DNA from: an uncultured Gemmataceae bacterium
Lineage (GTDB): Bacteria > Planctomycetota > Planctomycetia > Gemmatales > Gemmataceae
DNA: 64,000 nt
Assembly (NCBI GenBank): GCA_937923405.1
Contig: CALDUY010000007.1
Location: forward strand, 124,001-188,000
Direction of reading: 5' to 3'
Shown here piece by piece: positions 52,950 through 62,579 of the stretch. Positions within the stretch are counted from its first letter, which is position 1. Each line of letters starts with the position of its first letter. Below the pieces are notes generated by a model that made no database searches, had not been told where the DNA came from, and saw only the letters and a list, made by a program, of their open reading frames with translations. The position numbers and the translations under genes are program-made.

Positions 52950-54386
52950 TTAGCGAAGCACAGCCCAGATCGTTAACCCGACGCCAATCACCACGCTCAG
53001 CAGAGCGATCATCCATACCGAGTAATCGAACTCGAAGGACGATGAAGTTTGCCGGGCTCGTTCGAGAGCCTGGACCGGAGTAACCGCAGTTGAGGGACGA
53101 GGTAGTTCCATGTCGGTTGGCGTCTGCGCTTTAGCCAGATGCCGCGGCGTTGCTTGCTCAGCTGGACTGGGAGTAACACTATGGAGCGTGCAGACCCTTC
53201 CAGACTCCGGCGCAACTGGAGGACGCAGGGTGGTTGCCTGCGAACTTCGTCGAGGCAGTGGAGCCGGCACCGGTCTGGGCACTGTTACCGAAGGGGTTGT
53301 CGGCATTACTAAGGCAGGAGAAAGTTGCGGCATCTCCTCAGGCCGAGGGGGCGGCAAATTCGCTGGAGCTAATGGGGTCAGGGCCTGAATTACCTCGCGC
53401 AAGGATTGATACCGATCTTCCGGGTTCTTTTCCATCATTCGTGAAATGATGGCCTGGACTGCCTCGGGCACCTCGGGACGAAGTTCGCGAACAGGAGTCG
53501 GCTGTCGAACTTGATGCCAGATCAGTTTTTGGGCAATCTTGCCACCAGGAAATGGCGGCTTGCCACACAACAGATAGTGGAACGTCGCTCCCAAACTGTA
53601 GATGTCGCAACGGCTATCGACTTCGTGGCTGTTCAACGCCTGTTCCGGAGCGACGTAGTCCGCCGTACCTAACACGTTCTTATCATCATATTTGATAGTT
53701 AAAAGGTCGATATCATCTTTGAAGCGAGCCAGTCCTAAATCGAGAACGCGAATCGTTCCATTGCGTTCCAACATCACGTTAGCGGGTTTCACGTCTCGAT
53801 GAATTAGCCCAGCATCATGGGCAGCTTGCAATCCAGCAGCTGCTTGGCGAATGTAATGACAAGCACGCGGGATCGCCAACGGTCCGAATCGCGTCACAAT
53901 ATCTTGAAGACTGGCTCCATCAACATAATCCATAACTAAAAAATGCAGTTCGCCATCCTGGTCGATATCGTGGGCCTTAACCAGATTGGGATGATCCAAT
54001 ACTCCGGCAGCACGAGCTTCTCGGTAAAATCGGCCCAGCGCAGAGGGATTGTGGGCCTGACTAGTGGGCAAGACCTTCACAGCGACCTTGCGACAAACGG
54101 CCATGTGTTCGCACAGATACACTGTGCCCATGCCACCAGAACCTAGCCGTTCCAACACCTTATACTTGCCGATCGTAAAGCCGCGCCACTTTCCTTGTAG
54201 GAACTGTTCAGCTTGAAAACGAGTAATTAAGCCAGAACCGAGCAAAAGATCAGCAAGTTCGCGGGGAGTAGAAAGCTGCTCCGCGTTGGGATGATCGCGC
54301 AGAAAAGCGTCGAGGCGAAATGCAGGCACTAATTCGCTTTTCCGAACGAGACTAAACAACTCTTCCGAACTACTAGGAGCCGGCAT
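52950..54386 (-). CDS. Ser/Thr protein kinase, planctomycete membrane type
   Basis: A 478-residue kinase. The first 80 residues are a helical region common in planctomycete kinases (FLRDHPNAEQLSTPRELADLLL, GSGLITRFQAEQFLQGKW). The kinase domain has GSGGMGTVYLCEH, VAVKVLP, HRDVKPANVML, DLG in VLDLGLARF and DYVAPEQAL. A Pro/Ser-rich linker (about 340-440) leads to one C-terminal TM helix (WMIALLSVVIGVGLTIWAV). The Asp-Leu-Gly instead of Asp-Phe-Gly is shared with the WD40 kinase in this window. Confidence 0.93.
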   Translation of the reverse strand: MPAPSSSEELFSLVRKSELVPAFRLDAFLRDHPNAEQLSTPRELADLLLGSGLITRFQAEQFLQGKWRGFTIGKYKVLERLGSGGMGTVYLCEHMAVCRKVAVKVLPTSQAHNPSALGRFYREARAAGVLDHPNLVKAHDIDQDGELHFLVMDYVDGASLQDIVTRFGPLAIPRACHYIRQAAAGLQAAHDAGLIHRDVKPANVMLERNGTIRVLDLGLARFKDDIDLLTIKYDDKNVLGTADYVAPEQALNSHEVDSRCDIYSLGATFHYLLCGKPPFPGGKIAQKLIWHQVRQPTPVRELRPEVPEAVQAIISRMMEKNPEDRYQSLREVIQALTPLAPANLPPPRPEEMPQLSPALVMPTTPSVTVPRPVPAPLPRRSSQATTLRPPVAPESGRVCTLHSVTPSPAEQATPRHLAKAQTPTDMELPRPSTAVTPVQALERARQTSSSFEFDYSVWMIALLSVVIGVGLTIWAVLR

Positions 54387-54652
54387 GGCCTTGCCCTTCT
54401 CTACGACGGCACCTGCTTCAGTTCCATGAGAACCACTCGCTTTGCTGAAGCAACAAGCCTTCGGAGCGAGTGCCCCCGGTCGGGAAGGGGCAGCCTGAGT
54501 CCGATCGACGAGAGCAGCCTTGGATTTAGTGGGGCAAGACTGTCACCACAACCGCAAGAATATCCAGCGGCCGCACAACCAGCCCTGGTTGCACGGTCGG
54601 ACTCCGCGACAAGTTTAGGTTGTCTTTATCAGATGTCAAATCCAGGAAAGAT

Positions 54653-55528
54653 TCATTTTCGAGTAGCAATAGCCTTCTGGACGGTAACACCAAGGTCAGC
54701 TGGACTATCCGCCACGAAAATTCCTGCAGCACGCAAAGCAGCGATTTTTTCCGCCGCCCCCCCTGAACCACCAGAGACGATCGCTCCTGCATGCCCCATC
54801 CGCCGACCGGGAGGCGCGGTTTGCCCGGCGATAAAAGCCGCAACTGGCTTGGTCACATGCTTCTGAATGTACGCTGCAGCTTGCTCTTCTGCCGTTCCAC
54901 CAATTTCACCAATCAGCAAGATCGCTTCCGTGTTGGGATCCTCTTGAAACATCTTAAGTAAATCGATCTGCGTGGTGCCGATAATTGGATCTCCGCCAAT
55001 GCCCACACAAGTGGATTGGCCCAGGCCCAATCCCGACAACTGCCACACCGCCTCGTAGGTCAGAGTACCGCTTCGGCTGATCACCCCCACCGTGCCGGGT
55101 TTGTGGATATAGCCGGGCATGATTCCAATCTTGCACTGCCCTGGAGTGATAATACCCGGACAGTTTGGCCCGATGAGATGACAAGTTTTGTCACGTAAAA
55201 AAAGCATAACACGCGACATGTCCAGCACAGGAATGCCTTCGGTAATGGCGACGATGACTTCGATTCCCGCATCGGCGGCTTCCATGATGGCGTCGGCGGC
55301 TCCGGCGGGAGGAACAAAAATCATCGAGGCGTTGGCCCCAGTCTTGGCCACAGCCTCGGTCACCGTGTTGAACAGAGGAAAACCTTCTTGGGTGGTTCCT
55401 CCTTTGCCAGGTTTGACCGCACCGACGATCGTTGTGCCGTACTCTTGACATCCCTTGGCGTGAAACAGGCCTGCCTTGCCCAACCCCTGCACCAGGACGC
55501 GGGTGGATCGATCAATGAGAATACTCAT
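54653..55528 (-). CDS. sucD: Succinyl-CoA ligase alpha subunit
   Basis: The alpha subunit of the TCA-cycle enzyme that makes ATP/GTP from succinyl-CoA. It contains the CoA-binding Rossmann fold ([21 protein letters not shown]), [11 protein letters not shown] and the phospho-histidine site [17 protein letters not shown]. Length 291 is standard. The 266 bases before the kinase gene carry no gene; they include an imperfect palindrome around 54576-54591 but no clear terminator. Confidence 0.97.
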   Translation of the reverse strand: MSILIDRSTRVLVQGLGKAGLFHAKGCQEYGTTIVGAVKPGKGGTTQEGFPLFNTVTEAVAKTGANASMIFVPPAGAADAIMEAADAGIEVIVAITEGIPVLDMSRVMLFLRDKTCHLIGPNCPGIITPGQCKIGIMPGYIHKPGTVGVISRSGTLTYEAVWQLSGLGLGQSTCVGIGGDPIIGTTQIDLLKMFQEDPNTEAILLIGEIGGTAEEQAAAYIQKHVTKPVAAFIAGQTAPPGRRMGHAGAIVSGGSGGAAEKIAALRAAGIFVADSPADLGVTVQKAIATRK

Positions 55529-55585
55529 AGTTTGGTCGATTCTTTCTCTTGAGCTACTTGATATCGGTTTGCCATCGGTAGGAAA

Positions 55586-56785
55586 TTACTTCGCTGCCGC
55601 TACCACTTTTTTCGCCGCATCGGTGAGATCCGTGGCCGTTTGCATGGTAGGCAGCTCCTTCTGAGCAGCGGCGAGAATCTCTCGAGCACGCTCCACGTTG
55701 GTGCCTTCTAGTCGAACTACCACTGGAACTCGGAAGCCGACTTCCCGCCCCGCCTTCACCAACGCTTCAGCGATCAGATCGCATTTGGCGATGCCACCGA
55801 AAATGTTTACCAGGATACCTTTGACACTAGAATCGCTGAGAATGATGCGAAACGCCTCAATGGCCCCCTCGGCAGTGACTCCGCCGCCCACATCGAGAAA
55901 GTTCGCGGGGCTGCCGCCATGATACTTGATGATGTCCATCGTGCTCATGGCCAGACCAGCTCCGTTGACCAGACAGCCAATGTTGCCGGTCAAACTGATG
56001 TAGCTCAAATTGGCCTTGGCCGCGCGTATTTCTGCTGGGTTTTCCTCAGACTCGTCGCGGAGCTGGACAATCTCAGGATGGCGAAACAGGGCATTGTCAT
56101 CAAACGTGATCTTGGCGTCGACCGCGAGGACTTCTCCCGTGGACATCACTCCCAAAGGGTTGATCTCGGCGAGGGAACAGTCCTTGTCTAGATACACACG
56201 GGACAAGGCCATTAAGATCGATTCGGCCTGGGCGGCTTGCTCCCCGGTAAAACCTAGAGCAAAAGCAAGTTTTCGGGCCTGGAATGGCTGTAATCCGATT
56301 CGTGGATCGATAGGCACTTTGAGAATCTTCTCCGGTGACTTCGCCGCGATTTCCTCGATGTCCACCCCTCCTTCGGCACAAGCCATCACAATAGGTAGTC
56401 CAATCGATCGATCCAACACCATGCCGACGTAGACTTCTCGTTCAATTTTCGCTTCTGCATCGACGATCAAGAGTTTGCTGACTTTCTGCCCCTCTTCTCC
56501 AGTCTGCTTCGTAACCAGAGGATACTTGAGCATCACCTCAGCGATTTTGGGTACATCTTCTCGTTTAGTTGTAAATTTGACGCCACCGAAGTCCGCATTT
56601 GAGCCGGCAAACTTTCCCTTGCCGCGCCCACCGGCGTGGATTTGTGCCTTGATGACAACTGGTTTGCCACCAAGCTGGTCAAAAGCCTGCAAGGCCTCTT
56701 CCGGAGTTGCGACGACAAGTCCCTTGGGAACTGCTGCACCTGCCGCCGCCAGCAGTTCTTTTGCCTGATATTCATGAATTTTCAT
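55586..56785 (-). CDS. sucC: Succinyl-CoA ligase beta subunit
   Basis: The beta subunit with ATP-grasp fold. MKIHEYQAKELLAAAGAAVPKG is the standard start (ATG 56785 behind GAGGA; the frame is open ten codons earlier). The nucleotide-binding VIKAQIHAGGRGKGK, the phosphate-binding EINPLGVMSTGEVLAVDAKI and VNIFGGIAKCDLIAEAL are present. It precedes sucD by 57 bases, giving the usual sucCD operon. Confidence 0.97.
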   Translation of the reverse strand: MKIHEYQAKELLAAAGAAVPKGLVVATPEEALQAFDQLGGKPVVIKAQIHAGGRGKGKFAGSNADFGGVKFTTKREDVPKIAEVMLKYPLVTKQTGEEGQKVSKLLIVDAEAKIEREVYVGMVLDRSIGLPIVMACAEGGVDIEEIAAKSPEKILKVPIDPRIGLQPFQARKLAFALGFTGEQAAQAESILMALSRVYLDKDCSLAEINPLGVMSTGEVLAVDAKITFDDNALFRHPEIVQLRDESEENPAEIRAAKANLSYISLTGNIGCLVNGAGLAMSTMDIIKYHGGSPANFLDVGGGVTAEGAIEAFRIILSDSSVKGILVNIFGGIAKCDLIAEALVKAGREVGFRVPVVVRLEGTNVERAREILAAAQKELPTMQTATDLTDAAKKVVAAAK

Positions 56786-56991
56786 TCGGAAATCCTCAAA
56801 TCGAATCGCTCGCACAAGGTTTAGCAGTTTTTATAGTTGCCACCTTCAGTCCGGCAAACTTCGCCTCACACATCCGGCTTCATCGCCCCATAGCTGAAGC
56901 ACTACTTCGACCGTAGGCTTTCAAAATAACCCAGTTCGTTTTTGGTCGATGAACAGTACCGAAGCGCTCCAACTGGCGACAAGGGTCAACT

Positions 56992-57300
56992 ATGATTCCC
57001 CTGGTAGTTCGATTCGTTCGTGAACCCGATACGACCAACTGCGGACTCTGTCATCAACCGGTGCTAAATCCCTCTGGTATGCAATTAGCTTTAGCAGACT
57101 CGCAAGAACCAGTCTGTCACTCCTGTGGCCGACGACACCAACCAGCTCTGGCAGCCTTGATCCAACTGGCCGATGAAGCCGAACGAATCAGTCGTATCGG
57201 TCGACATATGGTGGTTCCTCCTTACACGGCACTGCTAGAGCTGGCTCAAGCCGCTGAACATTATGCCGCTCATTCCTCTTCTGTTCGCGAACTTGGTTGA
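56992..57300 (+). CDS. Small zinc-ribbon protein of unknown function
   Basis: A 102-residue protein. Cys in NCGLCHQP and VCHSCGRRH form a four-Cys zinc-ribbon pair (residues about 16-45). The rest is helical (ALIQLADEAERISRIGRHMV). It is not a recognised family. The stop lies next to the peptidase start region (TTGATG, then ATG 57333), so the two are probably co-transcribed. Confidence 0.7.
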   Translation: MIPLVVRFVREPDTTNCGLCHQPVLNPSGMQLALADSQEPVCHSCGRRHQPALAALIQLADEAERISRIGRHMVVPPYTALLELAQAAEHYAAHSSSVRELG

Positions 57301-57332
57301 TGCTATTTGGCCGAAACGCTAGCTTTAGAGGT

Positions 57333-58499
57333 ATGCATGAAACCACAAGAGTATTACGCGATCTGGTAGCCATTCCATCTCTCAACCCCATGGGCCGAGA
57401 CCTCAGCGGTCCTGAGGTGTTCGAGTATCGTCTCACGGACTATCTCGAAGAGTATTTTCGCACATTACAGGTACAATTTGTTCGTCAATCGATAGCTCCG
57501 TTGCGAGACAACATCGTTGCTTTTCACGAACCCCAAGCAGCGACTTCCACATTGATTTTCGAGGTTCACCAAGACACAGTCCCGGTCGATCAGATGAAGA
57601 TCGATCCTTACGCCGCCGTAATCGAGAATGGACGGCTGTATGGTCGCGGAGCCTGTGACGTCAAGGGTGGAATGGCAGCAATGCTTTCTGCCTTTTCTCG
57701 TCTCGTGCGCGAGCGAATCTCTCACACACGAGTTGTTTTGGCTTGTTGTGTCGATGAAGAGTTTACTTTTCTAGGCGTACAACGGTTGGTCAAAGACGAC
57801 CTCCGCGGAGCCACTCCAGGACCGATTCAAGCCATCGTGGCCGAACCCACGGAATTAGACATCGTTCACGCTCACAAAGGTGCGGTACGTTGGCATTTGT
57901 CTACTTCGGGTCGCTCGTGTCATTCCAGTCGACCTGATCAGGGAATCAATGCCATCTACCACATGGCTGAGTTGATTCCGCTGATCGAGCGCTTTGCAAG
58001 GGAACTGTCACAAAAGCGAACAGATGCGTTGCTAGGTCCAGCGACGTTAAGCGTCGGACGTATTTTCGGAGGAACCAGCGTCAACACAGTGCCGGACCAC
58101 TGTCAGATCGAGATCGATCGTCGAACTCTCCCTGGAGAAGAGATTGCCTCGATCCCCAAAGAACTCCGAGAGTATCTCGAAACTCATGCACCCAAAGAGA
58201 TCGATTTTAGGCTCAGTGAACCTTGGTTGAGTTGTCCCGCATTATCGCCGATCGGCTCCGACGAACTGATAGGTGCTTTGGGTCGGGCAATCGATTCCGT
58301 CAAGAGTCAACATCGTGTGGTGGCGGTTCCCTACGGGACAGACGCCTCTACCTTGGCCCAGGCCGGCATTCCTTCGGTTGTGTTCGGTCCTGGTAACATC
58401 GCTCAAGCACATACCTGCGACGAATGGATCGAGCTTGCTCAGGTGGAAGCAGCCAGCGAGATTCTTTATCGCTTGGTTCGCGATAATGAGCGGATCTGA
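57333..58499 (+). CDS. M20-family metallopeptidase (ArgE/DapE/ACY1-like)
   Basis: A di-zinc deacylase/peptidase of about 389 residues. Zinc and catalytic motifs are HQDTVPVD, GRGACDVKGGMAAML and the catalytic/zinc Glu pair in DEEFTFLG, plus AEPTELDIVHAHKGAVRWH and a C-terminal GPGNIAQAHTCDEWI. It could be an acetylornithine deacetylase, succinyl-diaminopimelate desuccinylase or carboxypeptidase; no close arginine or lysine gene is present to decide. ATG 57333 behind GAGGT matches the family N-terminus (TRVLRDLVAIPSLNP). Confidence 0.87.
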   Translation: MHETTRVLRDLVAIPSLNPMGRDLSGPEVFEYRLTDYLEEYFRTLQVQFVRQSIAPLRDNIVAFHEPQAATSTLIFEVHQDTVPVDQMKIDPYAAVIENGRLYGRGACDVKGGMAAMLSAFSRLVRERISHTRVVLACCVDEEFTFLGVQRLVKDDLRGATPGPIQAIVAEPTELDIVHAHKGAVRWHLSTSGRSCHSSRPDQGINAIYHMAELIPLIERFARELSQKRTDALLGPATLSVGRIFGGTSVNTVPDHCQIEIDRRTLPGEEIASIPKELREYLETHAPKEIDFRLSEPWLSCPALSPIGSDELIGALGRAIDSVKSQHRVVAVPYGTDASTLAQAGIPSVVFGPGNIAQAHTCDEWIELAQVEAASEILYRLVRDNERI

Positions 58500-58586
58500 A
58501 GCAAAAACTTGTCCTAGAGGATTCCTCCGGACGTTGTGCCTTGCTCCTCCGAATCGTTACAATGAAGCAGAAGGAGGGCTAAGGCA

Positions 58587-58946
58587 ATGTCAATCCACGC
58601 ACGGGATCTGGCGACTCGACGCTGTAAACCCTGCGAGGGCGGAGTTCTGCCGCTCTCCGCAGACCAAGTGCATGACTATCTCAAAGCGGTGCCCAACTGG
58701 CACTTATCTGAAGATGGTCGCCGCATTCGTCGCGAGTGGCGCGTGCTTGATTTCCTCACCGCGTTAGATTTTTTTCAACGCATTGCAGTCATTGCCGAAG
58801 AGCAGGACCATCATCCCGATCTTCACTTGGTTGGTTATCGCAATGTCCTCATCGAAATTTGGACTCACGCTTTAGGCGGACTTTCGGAAAATGATTTCAT
58901 CTTGGCCGCCCAAATCGACACACTGCCCGTAACACTAAAGACATGA
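58587..58946 (+). CDS. Pterin-4a-carbinolamine dehydratase
   Basis: A 119-residue PCD/DCoH-family protein that regenerates tetrahydrobiopterin cofactor. Markers are CKPCEGGV near residue 14-21, PNWHLSEDGRRIRREW and the catalytic histidines in EEQDHHPDLHLVGYRNV, followed by IEIWTHALGGLSENDF. It normally supports aromatic-amino-acid hydroxylases; none is in the window. RBS AAGGAGGG. Confidence 0.93.
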   Translation: MSIHARDLATRRCKPCEGGVLPLSADQVHDYLKAVPNWHLSEDGRRIRREWRVLDFLTALDFFQRIAVIAEEQDHHPDLHLVGYRNVLIEIWTHALGGLSENDFILAAQIDTLPVTLKT

Positions 58947-58977
58947 AGTATCTATTTTCACCAAGGATAGGTGTAAC

Positions 58978-59844
58978 ATGACTCAACGGAATACAGTCTT
59001 CATTAACGAACGGGTGGCCTGCGGTCCCGATCAACCGTTGCTGTGGATTCTCGGTCCTTGCGTGATCGAATCCCAGGAATTAACTCTTTGTATTGCTGAG
59101 ACGCTCGCCGAGTTGAGCCAGCGCTACCATCTCCCTCTCGTCTTCAAGGCCTCGTTCGACAAGGCGAATCGCTCTTCTAGTAAATCGTTCCGAGGCCCCG
59201 GCCTGACCGCTGGATTGAAGACATTGCAACTCGTCAAAGAGCGAACAAGTCTTCCGGTTTTGACCGACATCCACGAACGTGAGCAAGTGAAACCGGCAGC
59301 AGAGGTCTGCGACATATTGCAAATCCCAGCGTTTCTGGCTCGACAAACCGATCTGATTCTCACCGCTGCCGAAACTGGCAAGGTCCTCAATGTCAAGAAA
59401 GGCCAGTTCATGGCTCCCTGGGACATGAAAAATGTCCTAGTTAAAACACGCGAAGTGAAGAATGATCGGGTGTTGTTAACCGAACGCGGTGTAAGTTTCG
59501 GCTACAACAATCTGGTCAGTGACATGCGATCCATTCCGCTAATGCAAGAACTGGGAAGTCCTGTGATCTTTGACGCGACTCACAGCGTACAGATGCCAGG
59601 GGGCGCGGGAGACCGCAGCGGCGGAGATCGGCGTATGGTGCCTTATCTCGCCCGGGGGGCGGTGGCTGTGGGGTGTGACGGGCTTTTCCTAGAGACGCAT
59701 CCCCGACCTGATGAGGCGCTCAGTGACGGTCCTAACATGATCGCCTTGGCCGACCTACCAGAATTGATCGAAACCTGCCTGCGGATTCGCCAAGCAATAC
59801 GTCCTGGGGCAGATCGTGGAAAATTTTCGGGAGTTCGCGGATGA
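58978..59844 (+). CDS. kdsA: 3-deoxy-8-phosphooctulonate synthase (KDO-8-P synthase)
   Basis: It condenses PEP and arabinose-5-phosphate for the KDO of LPS. The barrel has FKASFDKANRSS, GLKTLQLVKERTSLPVLTDIHE, FDATHSVQMPGGAG and the metal-binding HP...DEALSDGPN. The first strand reads ILGPCVIES, with Cys28 at the position that is Asn in E. coli-type enzymes, so this is predicted to be a metal-dependent (Aquifex-type) KdsA. It indicates an LPS-like outer membrane. The TGA overlaps the next ATG as ATGA. Confidence 0.95.
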   Translation: MTQRNTVFINERVACGPDQPLLWILGPCVIESQELTLCIAETLAELSQRYHLPLVFKASFDKANRSSSKSFRGPGLTAGLKTLQLVKERTSLPVLTDIHEREQVKPAAEVCDILQIPAFLARQTDLILTAAETGKVLNVKKGQFMAPWDMKNVLVKTREVKNDRVLLTERGVSFGYNNLVSDMRSIPLMQELGSPVIFDATHSVQMPGGAGDRSGGDRRMVPYLARGAVAVGCDGLFLETHPRPDEALSDGPNMIALADLPELIETCLRIRQAIRPGADRGKFSGVRG

Positions 59845-61919
59845 GTCAGCAGGTCAATCCTGAGTCGATTCGAGATGATGTCTCAACCACTGGTCGCCCC
59901 GCGCGAAATTATCTGCTGCTCGCCTGGGTGATTGTGCCTGCCGCCCTACTCTTAGCAGTTTTGATTTATCTTGTTCGTGGTGATTCACCCGTTGAGGCCC
60001 CGACGACATCGGATACTCGGGAACCCGAGAACTACCTGCAACAAATACGCTCTACTTTGGCCCGACAGACTGACCTTGCCACTTGTCGAGTCATCGTGGC
60101 CCAGTTGAACTCTCATTTGCGACAATCCGAAGAGCATCAGCCAGCCAAACTAACCACTCAACAGAGTGAACAACTTGCTAATTTGCTGGGGCTTCAATCG
60201 GACGAGTTAGCAGAACTCGGCTCAACCACTTTCACACCACTCGATGCCCGGCATTTGGAATCGTGTTTCCTTTTTCGCGATGCCGCCAAATCGCTCGAAC
60301 TATCTCCCATGAAAGGAAGCACTGTCACGGCCAAACAATCTTCTTTGGATCGAGCCAAGGAAGGGTTCGCCTGGGTAATGAGACAGGTTCGGCTCGTCCC
60401 TGCTGAAAAGCAAGTGGTGACCGACCTGCCGACTCCTCCAGCACTAGTGCTTCGCCGAGGCACTGGTTCCGCCCTGGAACGCGCTTTGGTGTATCTGGCG
60501 CTGCTGGAGCAGTTTGGCCTAGACGAGGATGAGACGCTCGGTCTTCAAGGCGTGCTGATGTTTGTCCCCGATGAAAAAGGCCAACCACGCTTTTGGTGTT
60601 GTGGAGTCACGATCGGCAACGAAACGGCAGTCTATCTTTTCGACCCTCGCATGGGGTTACCGCTCCCTGGACCACAAGGCAAAGGAATCGCCACTCTGGA
60701 GCAGGCAACAACCGATCCATCCATTCTTAACCAGTTAAAGATCGACAAACTCGCCTATGATATCACTCCGGAGCAAGTCAAAACTGCCACTGTTAGCATC
60801 GTTTGTCCTCTTTCGGCAGCTTCACCCCGCATGCGACTGTTACAGGATAAAATGCTGCGAGATCGTGCTTGGCGCGGTAAACCGTTACCGCATCAGGTGC
60901 GTGTGCGATTGGCTGAGGATCCGTTCCAGATTCAAACTAGCCTCCGCAAAGTTGTTTCTCAGACTCAATCCCTGAATTTCTGGAAACAAGGGGTCACACT
61001 TAGCCGCCAATTCTTCGGGAAAGACGACGGTGGCGTCGACACTGGGATTCCGTTTCCAATCGCAAAGTTGAATGGCTTTAGCACCGCAGAGGATCGCTCA
61101 ACCTACCGCTTGCCACGTGAGCAAATATTTAATCTTTCGATGGTGCCCTGGGAGGAATACCCCGCGGTCTTTCGAGATCCACAACAGTTTCGCTTCGATA
61201 TGGGATTAGGACAACGGTTACGAGGAATCTACGCTGCCCCCTTTTTAGGCGCTTTAACAGATCCAAAATCTCCACGAGAACAGGCTCTTCGCGGAAACTT
61301 CAAGACGGCCGTACAGGATCTGGCAATGCAAGCTCCGGTATTGCTGACCGCTCGCAATCGTCTTCAAGAGGCTAATGTCGAAGAACTGTACCGTGGCGTG
61401 TCGGATTGGATTCTAGAGAAAGCGAACCCCGCCTTTGCCTTTCAGCTCCGCTCCCGAGGCACTCCCGAGGAGCCACGCGCCAATCGTATGGTCGATGAGT
61501 TATTCAAATGGCGTGGCACGGAACCGATCGCCATTCTCCTGACCGGAGCCATCGCTGGCCCGCGCAGTGCTGAGGTCATGTATCAGTTAGCTCTCTATCG
61601 ACAAGAACAGGCGCATCGGCAAGAGTTAAGGCTAGCATTGGCCAAGCAGGCTGGACTGACATTGCCAGGTGAGAACACCGAAGCTGAGCTTCTGTGGAAA
61701 GATACAGAGAATTACTGGAGAGAATTTCTCGAAAATCATCCCAACCGCCCCGCCAGCAGCGTGGCTCGTCTTCGACAAGCCGAATCTCAGATCGCTCGCG
61801 GAGAGGTGCGACTTGCCCGTTCCAACTTAGAACAACTTGCCACCTTGCAAGGCACGATCACTGACTTGGAGCGTCTTGCCTGTCTTTGGCTAGCCAACCA
61901 ACTTCCTTCAGACCAGTAA
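59841..61919 (+). CDS. Membrane-anchored protein of unknown function coupled to kdsA
   Basis: A 692-residue protein. A TM helix at about residues 24-45 (LLLAWVIVPAALLLAVLIYLV) anchors a large, probably periplasmic domain. Residues about 205-290 (RRGTGSALERALVYLALLEQFGL, FWCCGVTIGNETAVYLFDPRMGLPLPGP) look like a transglutaminase-like core, but the usual catalytic Cys-His pair is not evident, so it may be degenerate. The remainder includes helical repeats near the C-terminus (TPR-like, RPASSVARLRQAESQIARG). It starts with the ATGA overlap of kdsA. The functional link to LPS or the envelope is inferred. Confidence 0.72.
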   Translation: MSQQVNPESIRDDVSTTGRPARNYLLLAWVIVPAALLLAVLIYLVRGDSPVEAPTTSDTREPENYLQQIRSTLARQTDLATCRVIVAQLNSHLRQSEEHQPAKLTTQQSEQLANLLGLQSDELAELGSTTFTPLDARHLESCFLFRDAAKSLELSPMKGSTVTAKQSSLDRAKEGFAWVMRQVRLVPAEKQVVTDLPTPPALVLRRGTGSALERALVYLALLEQFGLDEDETLGLQGVLMFVPDEKGQPRFWCCGVTIGNETAVYLFDPRMGLPLPGPQGKGIATLEQATTDPSILNQLKIDKLAYDITPEQVKTATVSIVCPLSAASPRMRLLQDKMLRDRAWRGKPLPHQVRVRLAEDPFQIQTSLRKVVSQTQSLNFWKQGVTLSRQFFGKDDGGVDTGIPFPIAKLNGFSTAEDRSTYRLPREQIFNLSMVPWEEYPAVFRDPQQFRFDMGLGQRLRGIYAAPFLGALTDPKSPREQALRGNFKTAVQDLAMQAPVLLTARNRLQEANVEELYRGVSDWILEKANPAFAFQLRSRGTPEEPRANRMVDELFKWRGTEPIAILLTGAIAGPRSAEVMYQLALYRQEQAHRQELRLALAKQAGLTLPGENTEAELLWKDTENYWREFLENHPNRPASSVARLRQAESQIARGEVRLARSNLEQLATLQGTITDLERLACLWLANQLPSDQ

Positions 61920-61945
61920 TCGTCGCATTCCAAGGACACAAGAAG

Positions 61946-62569
61946 ATGACTCTGAATCGTGGTCAAGCCTTTGCCCTACTTAACGAATATGTTCAGGATC
62001 CGAGCCTGATTCGGCACTGTCTTTCCGTTGAAGTTGCTCTGCGTGCTTACGCCAACCAATTAGGAGAGGACGTCGAAAAATGGGGGATTGTTGGCTTGTT
62101 GCACGATTTTGATTACCAGCGCTGGCCGGATCCCCCCCATCATCCCCTTCAAGGATCTCAAATCTTACGAGCTAAAAACTATCCTGAAGACGTCATTTAT
62201 GCCATTCTGTCTCATGCAGACTATCTGCCCGATTATCCTCGTGTGCATCGTTTGGACAAGGCTCTATATGCGTGCGACGAGATCACTGGATTGATTACTG
62301 CGACAGCACTGATGCGACCAACTGGCATCTCCGACCTGACCGCGTCGAGTGTTCGCAAGAAGATGAAGAAAAAAGAGTTCGCCCGAAATATCAATCGCGA
62401 GGACATCGAACGCGGCGCGGCCGACTTTGGTGTGGCTCTCGACGATCACATCCAGTTCGTCATCGAGGCTATGAAATCAATTGCCCACGAACTGCAACTC
62501 ACCGGGAATGGCTCTACGGAGAACGCCTCCTTCGCAACGGATCTTGGAACCATCGATACGGTTCGTTAG
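61946..62569 (+). CDS. HD-domain hydrolase
   Basis: A 207-residue protein of the HD phosphohydrolase superfamily. The first metal ligand is in IRHCLSVEVALRAYA, the HD doublet is in VGLLHDFDYQRWP, and the later Asp-containing segments are ILSHADYLPDYPRVHRLDKALYACDEITG. It likely acts on a nucleotide or nucleotide-derived substrate. The longer frame at 61886 is not used; ATG 61946 aligns with the domain. It follows the unknown membrane protein by 26 bases. Confidence 0.85.
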   Translation: MTLNRGQAFALLNEYVQDPSLIRHCLSVEVALRAYANQLGEDVEKWGIVGLLHDFDYQRWPDPPHHPLQGSQILRAKNYPEDVIYAILSHADYLPDYPRVHRLDKALYACDEITGLITATALMRPTGISDLTASSVRKKMKKKEFARNINREDIERGAADFGVALDDHIQFVIEAMKSIAHELQLTGNGSTENASFATDLGTIDTVR

Positions 62570-62579
62570 CATCGACAGC

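Noticed and set aside
54576..54591. Palindrome CAACCAG-CC-CTGGTTG between sucD and the kinase gene
   Set aside because: The loop of 2 bases is too short, no T-run follows on either strand, and no repeat copy is seen, so I did not call it a terminator.
54426..54866. A 146-residue plus-strand frame across the sucD/kinase intergenic region
   Set aside because: It runs into sucD antisense, is Ser/Pro/Ala-rich, and has no RBS or similarity that I recognise.
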